DNA of 64,000 nucleotides. It comes from Batkoa obscura (Eukaryota > Entomophthoromycota > Entomophthoromycetes > Entomophthorales > Batkoaceae). This document shows, one piece after another, positions 43,034 to 55,524 of the stretch. Numbering within the stretch: the first letter of the stretch is position 1; every line of letters starts with the position of its first letter. The stretch is taken from assembly GCA_030770535.1 (NCBI GenBank), contig JASVEC010000020.1, positions 620,001 through 684,000 of the forward strand, in the 5' to 3' direction. The position numbers were made by a program, and so were the translations under genes. Below the pieces are notes generated by a model. The model saw only the letters and a program-made list of their open reading frames with translations, was not told the origin of the DNA and made no database searches.

Positions 43034-43580
43034 AACCCTTGAGAAACATAGACTAGAATTTAACTATTTATTATGTTTAATAAAAGTTTGATTTAATTTA
43101 ACTTAGTTAAATTTTGGAGGCAATATCGAACTTTTATAATACAGATATTCCGACTCTTTTGAGCTTTTTGACTACTTAGTTAAAAAAAAATTAGAACATT
43201 TGGTTAAATGTAATGATAAGACTTTGAAGAAATCATCCAAATAAATTAACTATAAAAACTATTAATAAAAGTCCCAAACGAGTTACAACAGCTGTACAAA
43301 TATGCTTACTCTAATCTATACCCTTATCTTGATTCAAAGGTCTTTATTGAGAGCTAACAAATTTTTAGTAGGTTTTGATCTTTAAATGATTATATTTAAC
43401 TATTATCAATATGGTTTGATAACAATAGTCTAATTATTTATAAGTTTTAAATATTAAAATTAAAATTAAAGCAATAGATACAAGGTTACATAAGAACACA
43501 CTTTATTGTAATATAATATAGTAAAAGTTTAAATAAAATCAAAATAAACCTTATTTGAAGTTTACTAACTTATTAAACTT
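43034..43580. other. Convergent spacer lipase L8 - isocitrate lyase
   Basis: AT-rich 3' flanks; nothing else seen. Confidence 0.45.
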
Positions 43581-45473
43581 TTAGCACTCCTTGAAGTCGG
43601 AATGGCTTTGATAACTTTGTTGAGAATAGTTGGATTGTTGAGAACAGTTAGATTGGTGTTGAGAGTAATTTGATTGTTGTTGGGAAAGGTTAGATTGTTG
43701 GGAGCAGTTAGGTTGTTGTTGAGGATAACTGGGTTGCTGGTGAGGATGACTATGTTGTTGGGAAAGGTTTGATTGTTGTTGAGAATAGTTAGATTGTTGG
43801 TTAGAATTGCTAGTTTGTGAGTTTTGGGTCAAGGTACTGGTGCTGCTTGCAGATGATTGACTACCAAACTGGGCTTCAGTAACACCTGATCCCATTGCTG
43901 CAGTTGAAGATAAGCCGCCAGTAGCTATAGCAACTAAATTATCGACGTATTGGGCACCAGACCATTTTTGGTGAGAAAGTGTTTCTACACTGTGATGACG
44001 CTCTTTACGTTGAATGGTCTCAACATAAGCCAACATACCACGGTTAGCAAAATCACGGGCAAAGAGGTCAATTGCAAGAGAATTAGCATGGAAACCAGCT
44101 AAAGTAATGAATTGCCATACATAACCTAAGCGACCTAAATCAGTAATAAAAGATTGGATTTGAGTGTCATTCATATTGGCTGCGTCCCAGTTGAAGGATG
44201 GAGAAAGATTGTAAGAAAGCATAGCATTTGGATAAACGGAATGGACACCTTGAGCAAACTCTTTAGCTTGGCTATAGATAGGAGCAGCTGATTCCATCCA
44301 AAGCATATCAGAATATGGTGCATAAGCAACGGAACGAGCAATAGCACATTTCACACCACCATTAAGACGGTAATATCCTTCTTTAGTTCTAGGAAGATCC
44401 CAATCCCAGAAGGTTTCAAAGCCCATGGATTTAGCTAATTCACGTGCTTCATAGTAGCTAAGCTCTTGGGAACGGCAATTCCATTTGGAAAGGTTAGCTT
44501 CTACATTACTGCAATTAGTTTGACGGATTTTACGAGCAACAGCCTCAGTAAAGGTTACAAGGTCAGCCTCATCAAGCCATTGTTCTTGAATGGCATGAAG
44601 TTGCTGAGCTGTTTTACCAGCTTTAACAGCTTCTTCTAAAATAGTAACAAGAGGACGTAAGCAGTTGTTAGTAGTACCTAAAATAAATGGATGATCACGA
44701 CGGTCAATATTACTGGTGAGAAGCTGAGCAGCTTCAGCATCAGTACGGGAAACAAGGATAGTTTCAGTATTCATAATATCAAATTGAGCACGGATAGCAA
44801 TAAGACGAGAAATGTGTTCAGAAGTAGGAACTAAAACTTTACCTCCCATATGACCACATTTCTTAGTACCAGCAGCCTGATCTTCAATATGGATACCAGC
44901 AGCACCTCGTTCAACGAACATTTTAGCAAGCTTCATGACAGCGGTTAAACCACCATGACCTGAGTCAGCATCAGCAATGATTGGTCGTAAGAAATCAGTA
45001 TATGGAACTGTCTTTCTTTGTTCTGAAGTTAAACCGAAACGCTCTTCACGTTGCTTTCTATCATGGAATAACTGAGCACGGAAAAGTTGATCTACTTTAT
45101 TTGGTACAGTATCCATTGGGTAATCAGCAAGATCTGGTCCTGGTTCATTGGAGGTGGAAGCAGTAGAAGAGCATTGCCATCCAGAAACATAAATGGTTTC
45201 GTGATATTTGGCCATTTGAGTTACTTGAACGGGGTCAAGAGCACCAAATGTATAAGAAGTGGTACGGCTATGTTGATGACGCTTTAAAAGAGACCATAAC
45301 TTTTTTGCTTGAACATTGGATGGATATTCAATTTTAAGGGTACCACGTTTAGAAGCAATAGATTGAGCAGTATAAGGACGCTTTACATGAGAAAAACGAG
45401 AGGATGCCCACCAAGTGGATAAATGATTAAGCTCTTCGTCGTAGCAAGTTGTTTCGTTACAGAATTGAGTCAT
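43581..45473 (-). CDS. Isocitrate lyase with Gln/Ser/Asn-rich tail
   Basis: Intronless, 630 residues. Cleaves isocitrate to glyoxylate and succinate, the entry step of the glyoxylate cycle used for growth on fatty acids or C2 units. The catalytic signature KKCGHMGGK is at 204-212 (Cys206). Other family blocks seen are [44 protein letters not shown] and [18 protein letters not shown]. The enzyme body ends near residue 536, the usual length. Beyond it are about 94 residues of imperfect [15 protein letters not shown] repeats ending KEC (43581-43865). No PTS1-type SKL ending is seen. Codons look more selected (more C-ending, GCT/GGT-rich) than in neighbours, as in highly expressed genes. Confidence 0.95.
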   Translation of the reverse strand: MTQFCNETTCYDEELNHLSTWWASSRFSHVKRPYTAQSIASKRGTLKIEYPSNVQAKKLWSLLKRHQHSRTTSYTFGALDPVQVTQMAKYHETIYVSGWQCSSTASTSNEPGPDLADYPMDTVPNKVDQLFRAQLFHDRKQREERFGLTSEQRKTVPYTDFLRPIIADADSGHGGLTAVMKLAKMFVERGAAGIHIEDQAAGTKKCGHMGGKVLVPTSEHISRLIAIRAQFDIMNTETILVSRTDAEAAQLLTSNIDRRDHPFILGTTNNCLRPLVTILEEAVKAGKTAQQLHAIQEQWLDEADLVTFTEAVARKIRQTNCSNVEANLSKWNCRSQELSYYEARELAKSMGFETFWDWDLPRTKEGYYRLNGGVKCAIARSVAYAPYSDMLWMESAAPIYSQAKEFAQGVHSVYPNAMLSYNLSPSFNWDAANMNDTQIQSFITDLGRLGYVWQFITLAGFHANSLAIDLFARDFANRGMLAYVETIQRKERHHSVETLSHQKWSGAQYVDNLVAIATGGLSSTAAMGSGVTEAQFGSQSSASSTSTLTQNSQTSNSNQQSNYSQQQSNLSQQHSHPHQQPSYPQQQPNCSQQSNLSQQQSNYSQHQSNCSQQSNYSQQSYQSHSDFKEC

Positions 45474-46921
45474 GTTGAAGTAAAAATGATTGATATGACA
45501 AATTTTTCTTTCTTTTTAAACCTTTTTGGGTGTGTAGAATTGTTGTCGTCATCTATTATTTCAACAAATCTGATGAAACGTCAACCTAAGAATAGTGCCA
45601 ATTATTTATTTGATAACACAATTTGATTGAGTATAATTATAAGGGTTAAATGTGGGTAGTAAGTGTAAGTGCCAAAAAAATTGGGATTAAACCAATCACC
45701 TTTATATGTAAGGTAACTAACATTTATTTAATTTCTCCTTTTTTTAATAGCAAAACTGACAAAAAAAACTCGTTATTTAAAGGAGTAAAAAGCTAAACAT
45801 AAAGTGAATGAATGTCTGATTAATAATTGAACATAGATGCCTTTTTTACCCGCTATTTTTTGCTTTTTATCCTTAAATTGATGTTTTTAGTTAAGTCATC
45901 TATCAAATGAAAACATAGCCATATGTTATTTAGACTTCATATTTTCAAAAAATTAAAATTGTAATCATCCACATCCAATAAAAAGACACAAAAAAATGGT
46001 TTTTAAAAAACGAACTCTAGTTAAAGCTAACAGTAGTATAATTGAAAATTTCTTAATCATTGGCTCAATTTGACTAAAGGATAAATGATTCCAATTTAAA
46101 ATGAAAGTTTAGGTAAACTAGGGTTAAAAGCTCAAATCATTAATTGCAATAGATAAATTACTATCAAACTTCTTTTTTTATAAATCGCTAACAAGCTTTC
46201 TAAATTTAAATTTCAAGTATTTTCATCTGAACTAATGTCTTCAACTAAGAACTTTTTATCTTCCAGTTTAAGTAAAGCTTTTGTCATGCTATTAATTGCT
46301 TCACATTTGACTTAAAAGTGATTGGTAGGAAGATAAAAAAAATTATCCGAAATCAGCCAATCAGTTATGATTATTTGTTTAAATAAATTCAAATCAAAAC
46401 AATTTTAATAGTTTATAACACATTTTTATAAAAATAAAAATAAAATTCATCATGTAGAATCTACCAAATTCTAATGCAAAAATTAAATAAACGCAAATCT
46501 AACCTTATCTTTAATCACTTAACTTTTTTATAAATTAAAACTAATATAATAGCTAAATAATGTTAATTTGAAGTTAAAATAAGTTAAGGTTAAGGCTATA
46601 ATTTAGAAACAATATAAAATGTTAATATTCTTTAATTTAAAATACTTGTGTTTATTTTTAATTAAACTATTATTAATTTATCTAAGTAAGTGTAATTATA
46701 TTATAATGCAAACTTGTCATAAATATAAAAGTTATTAGCTTTAAAATTACTATGTTTTAATCAAAAATACTTTAAATAAGATAACACTATTTATATGAAT
46801 TAAGTTGAATAAAAAAGTTTGAATCAGTTTAGACTTTTAATAATTTTAAATAGTTTAAAATTGATTATGAAATATAATACTATAAATGATAAGAATTTGT
46901 TAAAATTTATTAATAATGATA
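45474..46921. other. Upstream region of isocitrate lyase
   Basis: AT-rich without a supported gene; presumed promoter of isocitrate lyase at its left end. Confidence 0.5.
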
Positions 46922-47025
46922 TATGGGGGTGTTTTCTTGGCTTCATTGCTTTTTATATCTTTTAAGCGCTATTTAAGCGGAAAATTTTTTAGTAAAATTC
47001 TTGAACATAAAAATATATCCCCATA
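46922..47025 (+). mobile_element. Foldback MITE family A, copy 18
   Basis: Ends TATGGGGGTG and TATCCCCATA; loop GCGCTATTTAAGCGG. Confidence 0.88.
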
Positions 47026-47321
47026 TATTAGCTTTTTAAATTATTTTTATTTATTGGAATTTAATATAGAGTGTATTTATTAAACAATAAGTATTAATTA
47101 ACAAAACTGGTTTTTATATTATTTTGCTTTAAATACTTCTAGTTTATTTATTAATAAAAACTCTAAATAACTTTTAATAAAAAATGTATTAATGCTTTTA
47201 AAAAAAAACTATTTTTAATATATTAAAGCATAATAATATAATGTATATATACAAATTTAGTATACTTAGTAGTCTTTATTTTATATTATTTAACACTTAA
47301 TTTACTTAAATATTACTTAAA

Positions 47322-47357
47322 AATAGAAAAAATGACAAAGTTAAAAAAACACCCCTA
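47322..47357 (-). mobile_element. Foldback MITE family A, end fragment
   Basis: Only one end remains (AAAAATAGAAAAAATGAC then AAAAACACCCCTA); it stops just before a family B repeat. Confidence 0.6.
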
Positions 47358-47363
47358 TTTAAC

Positions 47364-47816
47364 TGTGAAATCTGATACTAGTGATTGGAGTCAAAAACAG
47401 CTATTACCTGTTTGACTACACTGTAAGTCGAAAGGTTTTAGATTATATGACTAAGATATACTTGAATTACGAAGAATAGCATGTGATAGGCTACGGAATA
47501 TGTAAAACAAATAGAATAGACAGTACTAATGTAAAATCTATGTAAAATATTATTAAGTAAACTTAGTGGCTTTATCAAATGTTCGAGATATCAGGGAATA
47601 ATTCAGTTAAAAAGCCTCGAGTTACTATGTTCTAAAATCTCCGACAAGTATGGATATCAAAACAAGAGGGTAATATTATTTGCAATAAAGTTGGAAATTC
47701 TCACACCAAATTAAAATAAGAGACTCTAAATTGATTGTGCTTGAATTTGAGAACAGAGCAACTTAAGTGATTATTATGTTGTAGTCAATCATGAAGCTGA
47801 CAAAGCGATTCTCACA
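47364..47816 (-). repeat. Family B repeat, full copy (453 bp)
   Basis: Starts TGTGAAATCTGATAC and ends AAAGCGATTCTCACA; same orientation as the copy at 33723 and more diverged. Confidence 0.83.
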
Positions 47817-47943
47817 ATCGTCATTACATTAAAAGTTTAATGAATTATTTTAATAAAATAAACAATCCAGTAAGAAAATTTATGAATATATTAATAAAAA
47901 ACATAAAATTTTATATAAGTTTAATAATAATGAAAATTTATTA

Positions 47944-48046
47944 TATGGGGATGTTTTTCTGTATTTAAGAATTTTATCAACAAATTTTCCACTCAAATAG
48001 TGCTTAAAGATGGAAAAAGTAATGAAGGTAAAAAAACACTCCCATA
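47944..48046 (-). mobile_element. Foldback MITE family A, copy 19
   Basis: Minus orientation; ends TATGGGGATG and ACTCCCATA. Confidence 0.9.
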
Positions 48047-48509
48047 TCGTAGATTGAAATGATAGTTTTATAATGTTATGATATAATTATAAAATTAAAT
48101 TTAATAAAAACAAGCATTAAAAGCTATATATATGATTTTAGTTTGTTTATGGATTGGTTAAAAAAAGCTATTTAATTATATTTGTTAAATTTATATATAT
48201 TAATATTTATATAAATAGTACCAAAAAAAACAAAATTTATTATAAAAATTTCGATTCTAATAAAGCTTTGTTCTTTTAACTTGTTATCTTAATAATTTTG
48301 ACCTAGTTTGATTTACTAAAAATACAATTATAAATATAAATAATATTTATTTATTTTTAATATTTAGTTCCATTTTCTATAATAAAAAAACTTTCTCTAT
48401 AAAACAAGTATTAAGAAAATATAAAAACAAACTAGAACTATTCTCAATGACATTCCAATTAAACACTGAGTAAACACCATATCGAAGGCCTAGACAGTTT
48501 TTGTGAAAT
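48047..48509. other. AT-rich spacer
   Basis: Nothing recognised. Confidence 0.45.
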
Positions 48510-48616
48510 AATGTGGTAGTATTTTTTTTTACTTCATTATTTTTTCCATCTTTTAAGCGCTGTTTGAGTGGAAAATTTGTTGGTAAAATTCTTAAATACA
48601 AAAATACATCCCCATG
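48510..48616 (+). mobile_element. Foldback MITE family A, copy 20 (left end degraded)
   Basis: Left end AATGTGGTAGT, right end CATCCCCATG; body near consensus. Confidence 0.84.
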
Positions 48617-49202
48617 TGTTGCCTTATAATTTGTTTAATTTTAAGCAATGATTTATAATATTTTTACTTTAGATTACTATAGCTAGCTTTTAATTAAACA
48701 AAACATTTGTATATAGTTAAATCAATATTTAAGACAAAAATAAAGATTAAAGGTATTATTGACATTAGTCTATATGTTAATTATAAAGTTTAAGAAAATA
48801 TAATAATAGATTTAGGAAATGTTTATTATAAAATAAAACTTTAAAAAATTAAACTAAATTAATAAATAAATAATGAATTGGGTACTTTTAAGGTCATATG
48901 ATAAACTCTACAAAATTTTAATGGATAAAACATAAATTACTTCTAAAATGTTTAAGTAAAAAATAAGAATAGATTATCTAATTTTTATCATATTTAACAA
49001 AAATCCGGATTTTTTTAACTTTATATCCAATTTTATTTCTAAAAAAATATAATATTATTGAAATAAAATCATTAATGATGCATTTTTTATTTACTAGTTA
49101 TAACTACTTTATTATTTTATAGCTAGAAATTGTATACTGTTGATTACGATGAAAAATTTAATGACATTGGTAAATTTTATTTTTAAATTTGAAAGGGACA
49201 AT

Positions 49203-49221
49203 GAGTACTTTTGAGGTTATA
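49203..49221 (+). promoter_or_regulatory. 19 bp upstream repeat, unit 1
   Basis: GAGTACTTTTGAGGTTATA, exactly repeated at 49421-49439; a related GGGTACTTTTAAGGTCATA is at 48880-48898. All precede OPT transporter 2. Confidence 0.4.
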
Positions 49222-49420
49222 AAAAGTCATAGGAATCAATAAGGATTAAATAATAACAATCACTAATCATTAGTTGTTAGTGAAATACATTTATTCAGTG
49301 GAAACCTTGATTATAATTGGACGATTTATAAATAACTAGGAATATCATCAAATAAATGAGTAGGTTATACAATAGTACGGAAATAACAAGAGAGATGGAA
49401 CATTCTATTTTTATAAAAAA

Positions 49421-49439
49421 GAGTACTTTTGAGGTTATA
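49421..49439 (+). promoter_or_regulatory. 19 bp upstream repeat, unit 2
   Basis: Exact copy of 49203-49221, about 135-150 bp before the ATG at 49573. Confidence 0.4.
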
Positions 49440-49572
49440 GAAAAAAACACTAAATTAAAGAAAAACAAATAAACATGGAAAAATATGTATATATAGAAAG
49501 ACTTGAACTAATAAGATAGATACCTTGCTTTATAAAAAAAATTTATAGAAAAACAAAGTAGATACCTAAAAG

Positions 49573-51630
49573 ATGGAAAATAAGACGAATGATTTAAACG
49601 ATGAAAAGTTGTATGAAATCAATCCAATATTTGTTAAAAATATACTAGATTATAATGATAATCAGATCTTAAATGAAGGTGACGATAACCCCATTGAGTT
49701 TACTTGGAGAGCATCAATACTAGGTTCCTTTTTAGGCTGTATCATAGCTACAAGCAATATGTATTTAGGATTGAAATCTGGATGGACGTTTGCAGCTTCA
49801 ATATTTGGAGCAATTTTAGGATATGGGATACTAAAACCGTGGTCAAAATTACCGACCTACCTAGGAGGAGGAGGCGAATTTGGTATAAAAGAAAATTGTA
49901 CTATACAGACCGCAGCTGTAGCGGCAGGCGGTTTGTTTGCTGGGTATGTTTCAGGAATACCAGCAATGTTTCGATTAAATTTACTTCCACCTTTAAATGA
50001 ATGCTGGTCCATGTTCTTTTTATGGACCTTAGCAGCCGCTTTTTATGGTATGTTCTTTGCGGTTCCATTAAGACACTATTATATTATAAGCCAAAAATTA
50101 ATCTTTCCTTCTCCTACAGCAGCAGCTAATACAATAATTTCTTTGCATAGTAAAAAAAACAGAACAGCAGCTACTAAAACTAAATGGTTGTTAAGCTCAT
50201 TTATTATCTCAATTTTATATAAAATAACTGGTTATTTTATACCGACCATAATTGACCTTCATATATTATATTGGTTCTCATTAACAAATATTGATAACAA
50301 TGTTTCACAAACTCTATCAACCATAGATTTGGTATGGAAGTGGCATTTTCAAGTCACAACGGCATTTTTTGGCGCAGGTATGATGGTAGGATTAAACACA
50401 GCTATTTCTTTCTTTGTAGGGGACATATTGGCTTGGGGAATTATTGGTCCTTATTTATTTTATGATCACCCTGATCAAGTATTGAAAAATAAACCATGGG
50501 GATTTAAAGATAATGGAGCTACCGTACAAACATGGAATTTATGGGTGGGGATAGTTATTTTACTATGCTCTTCATTTACTGAGTTATTTATGCAGTATAA
50601 ATCATTATTATCTGCGGTCAAATCTGGTATAATTCAATTAAATAATTTATTAGCAAAAGTAATTCCCATTAAAAAAAGAATATTCAATGGCTCTGATAAT
50701 ATAGATCCGGTCCCTATAGAAGGCCAAGTGCCAATTTGGATGTGGGTAACTGGAACACTAGCTTCATTACTTTTAACTGTCTTAGTTTTAAAATTTTACT
50801 TTGAAATGTCAATACCAGCTGGAATTCTAGCTGCTTTGTTGGGCTTTTTGTTTTCGTTCATTGGGTGTCAAACAGCAGGAGAAACCGACATTAACCCAAC
50901 TGGCGTCATAGGGAAAGCGTCTCAATTTTGTTTTGCCGGTATACCAGCACCGAGCCTTAATATATTAAGATTAAATAATTTGATTGCTGGTAGTGTGGCA
51001 TCGGCATGTAGTCAACAAACAGTGGATATGGTAGGGGATTTAAAAACTGGTTATTTGTTAAATGTATCTCCACGTTCCCAATTTTATGCTCAAATAGTTG
51101 GCTCCGTATTTGGTGTAGTTATTGCTGTTGTATTATTTATGTTATTTGCTACTGCTTATCCATGTATATTGGATATAAACTCTTCTACTGAAACATGTGA
51201 ATTCCCAGTCCCTGGCGCAGCAGCTTGGACTGGGGTTACTATAGCGTTGACTAAAAATATTAATGATATCATACCTTTGTCATGCAAAATAGCATGCTTG
51301 ATATTTGCGATAGTAACTATAGTATCTACAGTACTTAAAAATACTTTGTTAAAGAATTATAGAGCTTATATGCCGAATTGGAATTCTATTGGGTTAGCTT
51401 TTGTCAATTCAACACCATGCTTACCTGTTTCAAACTTATTAGGGGCAATTATTGGATTTATTTGGAATAAGTATAATCCTAACCTATGGGGAATTGCCGG
51501 GATTCCACTAGCATCTGGATTAATTGCTGGTGAAGGTATTGGAGGACTCTTTCATGCTATCTTTAACCTTATTGGTCTATCACAAGATGAATATGCTATT
51601 AAATTTGCATGTCCAAATAACAAATGTTGA
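49573..51630 (+). CDS. OPT/YSL-type oligopeptide transporter 2
   Basis: Intronless, 685 residues. Same block order as transporter 1: TWRASILGSFLGC near residue 45, NCTIQTAAVAAGG, ETDINPTGVIGKASQF (about 437-452), GDLKTGYLL (about 488; Tyr where the other three have His), and ASGLIAGEGIGGLFHAIF near the end. Ends CPNNKC, sharing the Cys-rich tail with transporter 1. First of three plus-strand OPT genes spread over 12 kb. Its AT-rich codons contrast with transporter 4. Confidence 0.92.
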   Translation: MENKTNDLNDEKLYEINPIFVKNILDYNDNQILNEGDDNPIEFTWRASILGSFLGCIIATSNMYLGLKSGWTFAASIFGAILGYGILKPWSKLPTYLGGGGEFGIKENCTIQTAAVAAGGLFAGYVSGIPAMFRLNLLPPLNECWSMFFLWTLAAAFYGMFFAVPLRHYYIISQKLIFPSPTAAANTIISLHSKKNRTAATKTKWLLSSFIISILYKITGYFIPTIIDLHILYWFSLTNIDNNVSQTLSTIDLVWKWHFQVTTAFFGAGMMVGLNTAISFFVGDILAWGIIGPYLFYDHPDQVLKNKPWGFKDNGATVQTWNLWVGIVILLCSSFTELFMQYKSLLSAVKSGIIQLNNLLAKVIPIKKRIFNGSDNIDPVPIEGQVPIWMWVTGTLASLLLTVLVLKFYFEMSIPAGILAALLGFLFSFIGCQTAGETDINPTGVIGKASQFCFAGIPAPSLNILRLNNLIAGSVASACSQQTVDMVGDLKTGYLLNVSPRSQFYAQIVGSVFGVVIAVVLFMLFATAYPCILDINSSTETCEFPVPGAAAWTGVTIALTKNINDIIPLSCKIACLIFAIVTIVSTVLKNTLLKNYRAYMPNWNSIGLAFVNSTPCLPVSNLLGAIIGFIWNKYNPNLWGIAGIPLASGLIAGEGIGGLFHAIFNLIGLSQDEYAIKFACPNNKC

Positions 51631-53122
51631 CTTAATAAATGATTATTTTTAGCTTTAACCTTTCAATGTAAATTAGACTATTAGAATTTGACAAATTTAT
51701 TTTTATACATTTGGTAAATAAAACACAATCATTCGTATTATTGTAAAAAACAAACTGTGTTAATGAATGTTTATTTTATCTTGTGTGTGAATCAGTGATT
51801 TGTGACATTCAAATATTTGTATTTTGGATTAAAAATAAATAATCTTATAAATCTATATTTAATAAAATGTCTTAAATTAACTTAAATAGTCTATAATTAC
51901 ATAAGCGAATAAAAAATGTATAATAAATTTAGCTTGCATTACACATAATAAAAACATTTTAAATAATATGAGTAATAAAATGATAAATTATCGTTTATTA
52001 AAATTAAATTTGAAAAAGCTAATACTACAACTATAATAGCATATACTAAATAACATAAAAAATAATAATTGGATAATTTAGTGGGGAAATGAAAACGGCT
52101 ATTACATCAGCTTTATTCACAATAATATTTCTGTTTTTTATCTATTTCAAAAGGTGGATTTTATTTCAGTTTTTTTAATATAGTAAGAGTGTGTTTATTG
52201 CATAAAGTTGTAACACAATTTTTGTAGTTTCAGATTAAGGTAGTGTTTAATTGCATAATTTATTAAGTTTATAATTTAACTTTCTAGAAATTAAATTTAA
52301 AATAGATAACTATTATATTGTTAAAGATTAAATTAAAGATCTAAAGTTATACTTTTGGTTTATATTGTCAAGTTGGTTAAAAAATACATATAAGTCTTTG
52401 ATGTCGTATAAAGCCAGTTGAGTCAAAAACGTTACTATTTAATAATAATTGTATTTTAGGTTATATCCCAAATCTCAATAATAAATTAGCTCTGGTATAA
52501 AAAATTATATTTACCAAAGAATAATAACATATTTGCTGTGTACATTCTCTGTAAAAAAATCAGTGCCTTAAACTGAATCTAAAACATAAAATGGGTATTT
52601 GAGGTTATTGAATAATCACAAATATTGTATAAATTTGACAAAAACATAGAAAAGTAATTAGTCACTAATCAATTGTTCATCGATTTAGAAGCACAGTCAA
52701 AGCTTATTGGCTCTAATTCTACCTTAAGATACGGAAAATTATAAATGATTAATTGATCATTAAAAATTATTTAACCAAATTAAAAGTAATTATCTAATCG
52801 CAAAGCTTCTTTTAATTTGCTAATATTTTTTATTTTAGCAAATAAAAAGTCTTATTAATTTCCTCAACAAATGAAATGCTTTTTTTCATAATAAAAGCGT
52901 TTAACTTCTCAAAATGGCAAAGTGATCTTATATTCACAAACCGGTCCCAGGTAAAAAAGGTGTAAGAAAACTGTTGTTGAAATAAGTAATAATTAGTAAA
53001 TAAACCCAGAACTATTGGCTGGCTTAAAGCTATATGGTAGCTAGTATTTAAACTAAGATTAGGCTTGTATCCCTTTTTTTCTCAATTTCATTATTTTCAT
53101 TTCATTAAAATTACTGTTAATA
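51631..53122. other. AT-rich intergenic region
   Basis: No gene or known repeat recognised. Confidence 0.5.
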
Positions 53123-53881
53123 ATGTCGATTTCAAATAAGCATAAAAATAAAAAAGGCTGGAGAGCCTTTAAAGGAGTTGTGAAATCTTTATTTAAAGAT
53201 AATGTTAAATTAAAGAGTGAACAAGCAGAGGAAATTCAATTTGATGGTTTTAGTTGGAGACCGCCTGTTATCCTCAGATTAGAAGAATCTGTATTTAATC
53301 CCGATTACTCGATAACTTTAGGATGTAGCAATAATAGCTCCAGTGAATCACTTACAGCATCGCTCTCAAGCTCATCTTCGATTACTATAGCACATCCTTT
53401 TTATTTAAGTAAAGTACCCTCAAATGTAAAGATACCGTTAAAGAGTTCTATGAAATCTTTAAGAGCGTCACCTTCAGAACCATGCCTCAATGGAATGATA
53501 GATAAAAGTGATTCGAGTCTTAAAGACACTTTAAACTATCTAAACATTACATTTCATTTTGAAGACAATGATGAAGATAATGAAACTAAAGTTGTCATTC
53601 GTAGCCATACAGCAACCCCATTTAATAAGTGTAAGCGATTGCCATTTTCTAGTCAAGCTCAAGTTAAAACAAACCTTTCAAAAGCGAAGGCTTTAAGATT
53701 TGATGAGAATGTAGTTGTGTATGAAACTTATAACATTGAAGATTATCCAAGGACAGCAGTTGAGCCACCTGAGTTTACCAAGAAAGAACTCGAAAGAGTG
53801 AATAAGGAAATTAGGAAATACAAGCTAGGAGAAATGAGAGTCCATCCTGAGTCATTCAATAATCTACTTCTGTCAGTTTAA
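53123..53881 (+). CDS. Unknown 252-residue protein with conserved-looking C-terminal motif
   Basis: Intronless, 252 residues, starting at a clear ATG after a TTACTGTTAATA leader. The N-terminus is basic (MSISNKHKNKKGWRAFKGVV), the middle Ser-rich and probably disordered. The C-terminus has KALRFDENVVVYETYNIEDY then PRTAVEPPEFTKKELERVNKEIRKYKLGEMRVHPES. Fungal proteins with a similar RF...V.V.ETY...EY.R...KEE...K..EM.VH pattern are familiar to me but I cannot name a characterised family. KALRF resembles a PP1-docking (RVxF-type) motif, so a phosphatase-linked role is possible but speculative. It sits between two OPT genes. Confidence 0.7.
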   Translation: MSISNKHKNKKGWRAFKGVVKSLFKDNVKLKSEQAEEIQFDGFSWRPPVILRLEESVFNPDYSITLGCSNNSSSESLTASLSSSSSITIAHPFYLSKVPSNVKIPLKSSMKSLRASPSEPCLNGMIDKSDSSLKDTLNYLNITFHFEDNDEDNETKVVIRSHTATPFNKCKRLPFSSQAQVKTNLSKAKALRFDENVVVYETYNIEDYPRTAVEPPEFTKKELERVNKEIRKYKLGEMRVHPESFNNLLLSV

Positions 53882-55524
53882 GTTATTTATCATAGGTATA
53901 GGTGCCAAAGTTGTATTTAAGGCACTATTTAGTACTATTTTTTTACATATCATGTTTACGTTTCGTTTTTACTCGTTCCTTTGTCTTTATTTATGAATTC
54001 AAATAAACATTTATCCACTTATTTGGCATTCTCAATATAATTTTTTAAAATTTTATGTATATTTATAAAAAAAACACTAAATCATTACATAACTATTTTA
54101 CAACTGAACATGATGATGATATTAACTTGTGATTCCTTATTAAAATAGAATAAGCAATTTTTTCAACGTCTTTTTTTAAAATCAACTTTAATTATGTTTT
54201 ATTTCAGTTTAAAGCTTAGTTAGAAATAAGAGTTGATTTATTAACACTATGTAAAAGAAGTCATTATTTGAAACAGACATCCTTAGTTATTAAAGTAAAA
54301 TAATACAAGTTCTATTTTCTTGGGAAGGATTGGTTAGCTAAGTTACTTGGCTTCCATACTAAGCTCGGTTTTTCGCTATTTTATTTTAGCATTCAATTCT
54401 ACTAAAAAAATGGGCAATAGCTTAGCTATTTGGTTAAAAAATAAGGTTACTTTTTATTGAAAGTAGGCTTTTGAAGTTAGAACCTTATTTCAAACCTTCA
54501 AATACTAAGTTAAAAAATAGTTTTGTTTTCCTGAGATGTTCCCTGGGTAAAAAGAAACTACTTTCGAAATTAGCAACTTCGTATATCATATTTAATTGAG
54601 GTATTGATTTAGAATAAAAATAAAATAAAAATTCATTTCAATGTGTTTCTTGATAATATCTATCAAATAAGTAGAGTGTCAATGTTTTTATGTTAAATGT
54701 TTTTATACTCTATTAAGTAAAGTAAGTTTAAAGATACTTTTAGTCTTATAAATATTTAATAGGTGTAAAATGAACTCTAACCAAAATAGTTAGTCTAGCA
54801 TTTACCCAACACCTCAATTTAAAAGAATAAACTTGTTTTGTATAAGCCTTGAAAATTTTAATTAGCTTTTATGTTTACTAAGTCTATATTTATTTCAAAG
54901 AACTGTTTATACTAAAAATATAGAATATAAGTTTAGTTACATTAAGTCTCAATTTTATGCCATGCTATTATTTTTTACATAAAAAATCATAGCGTGTATT
55001 TAAATATACTTTATATAGTTGTGCAATATTACAACAAGATAGTCAAAATATATTCAAATGATCCTAAAGTAGTATGAATAATGTGATGATACAATGAAAA
55101 TCATAAATTATAACTACTCATTTTATTTGATGCTTAGTTGTTGTGTGATTGATAAAGCAATATAATGCAGGAAAGGTTCAGTATATTTTTGTATAAAGCT
55201 ATATCAATTGCATCTACTATATTTAATATACAAACGGTATTCAATATTTTTTATTAATACTATTAATGTATAAGGACGCTTTTGACATTATTTTTTTTCA
55301 GGGAGTATATAACAACGTGATTATTTTTTATTATTATTAATATCATATGTAGAACTTGTTGGGTAATAGCTGACAATCTTTTATAAAAAATTTAACAAGA
55401 TTACTTTGTTTAGGAAACACTATCTGTTCACATTTAAATAAGATTTATTAATACTATTTAATAACATAACTTAAATAAGTATAAATATAGATACTTTACA
55501 TATTTTTCAAAAAAATTGTTTACT
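53882..55524. other. AT-rich intergenic region before OPT transporter 3
   Basis: No supported gene or repeat found. Confidence 0.5.

Larger units (their letters stand above)
48617..49572. other. Upstream region of OPT transporter 2
   Basis: AT-rich, no gene. Holds the GAGTACTTTTGAGGTTATA direct repeats listed separately. Confidence 0.45.

Noticed and set aside
43581-45473. 2-methylisocitrate lyase
   Set aside because: The KKCGHMGGK signature and overall block order fit isocitrate lyase better, though I cannot compute a tree.
44981-45626. Plus-strand frames opposite isocitrate lyase
   Set aside because: Overlap a strong gene and show no family features.
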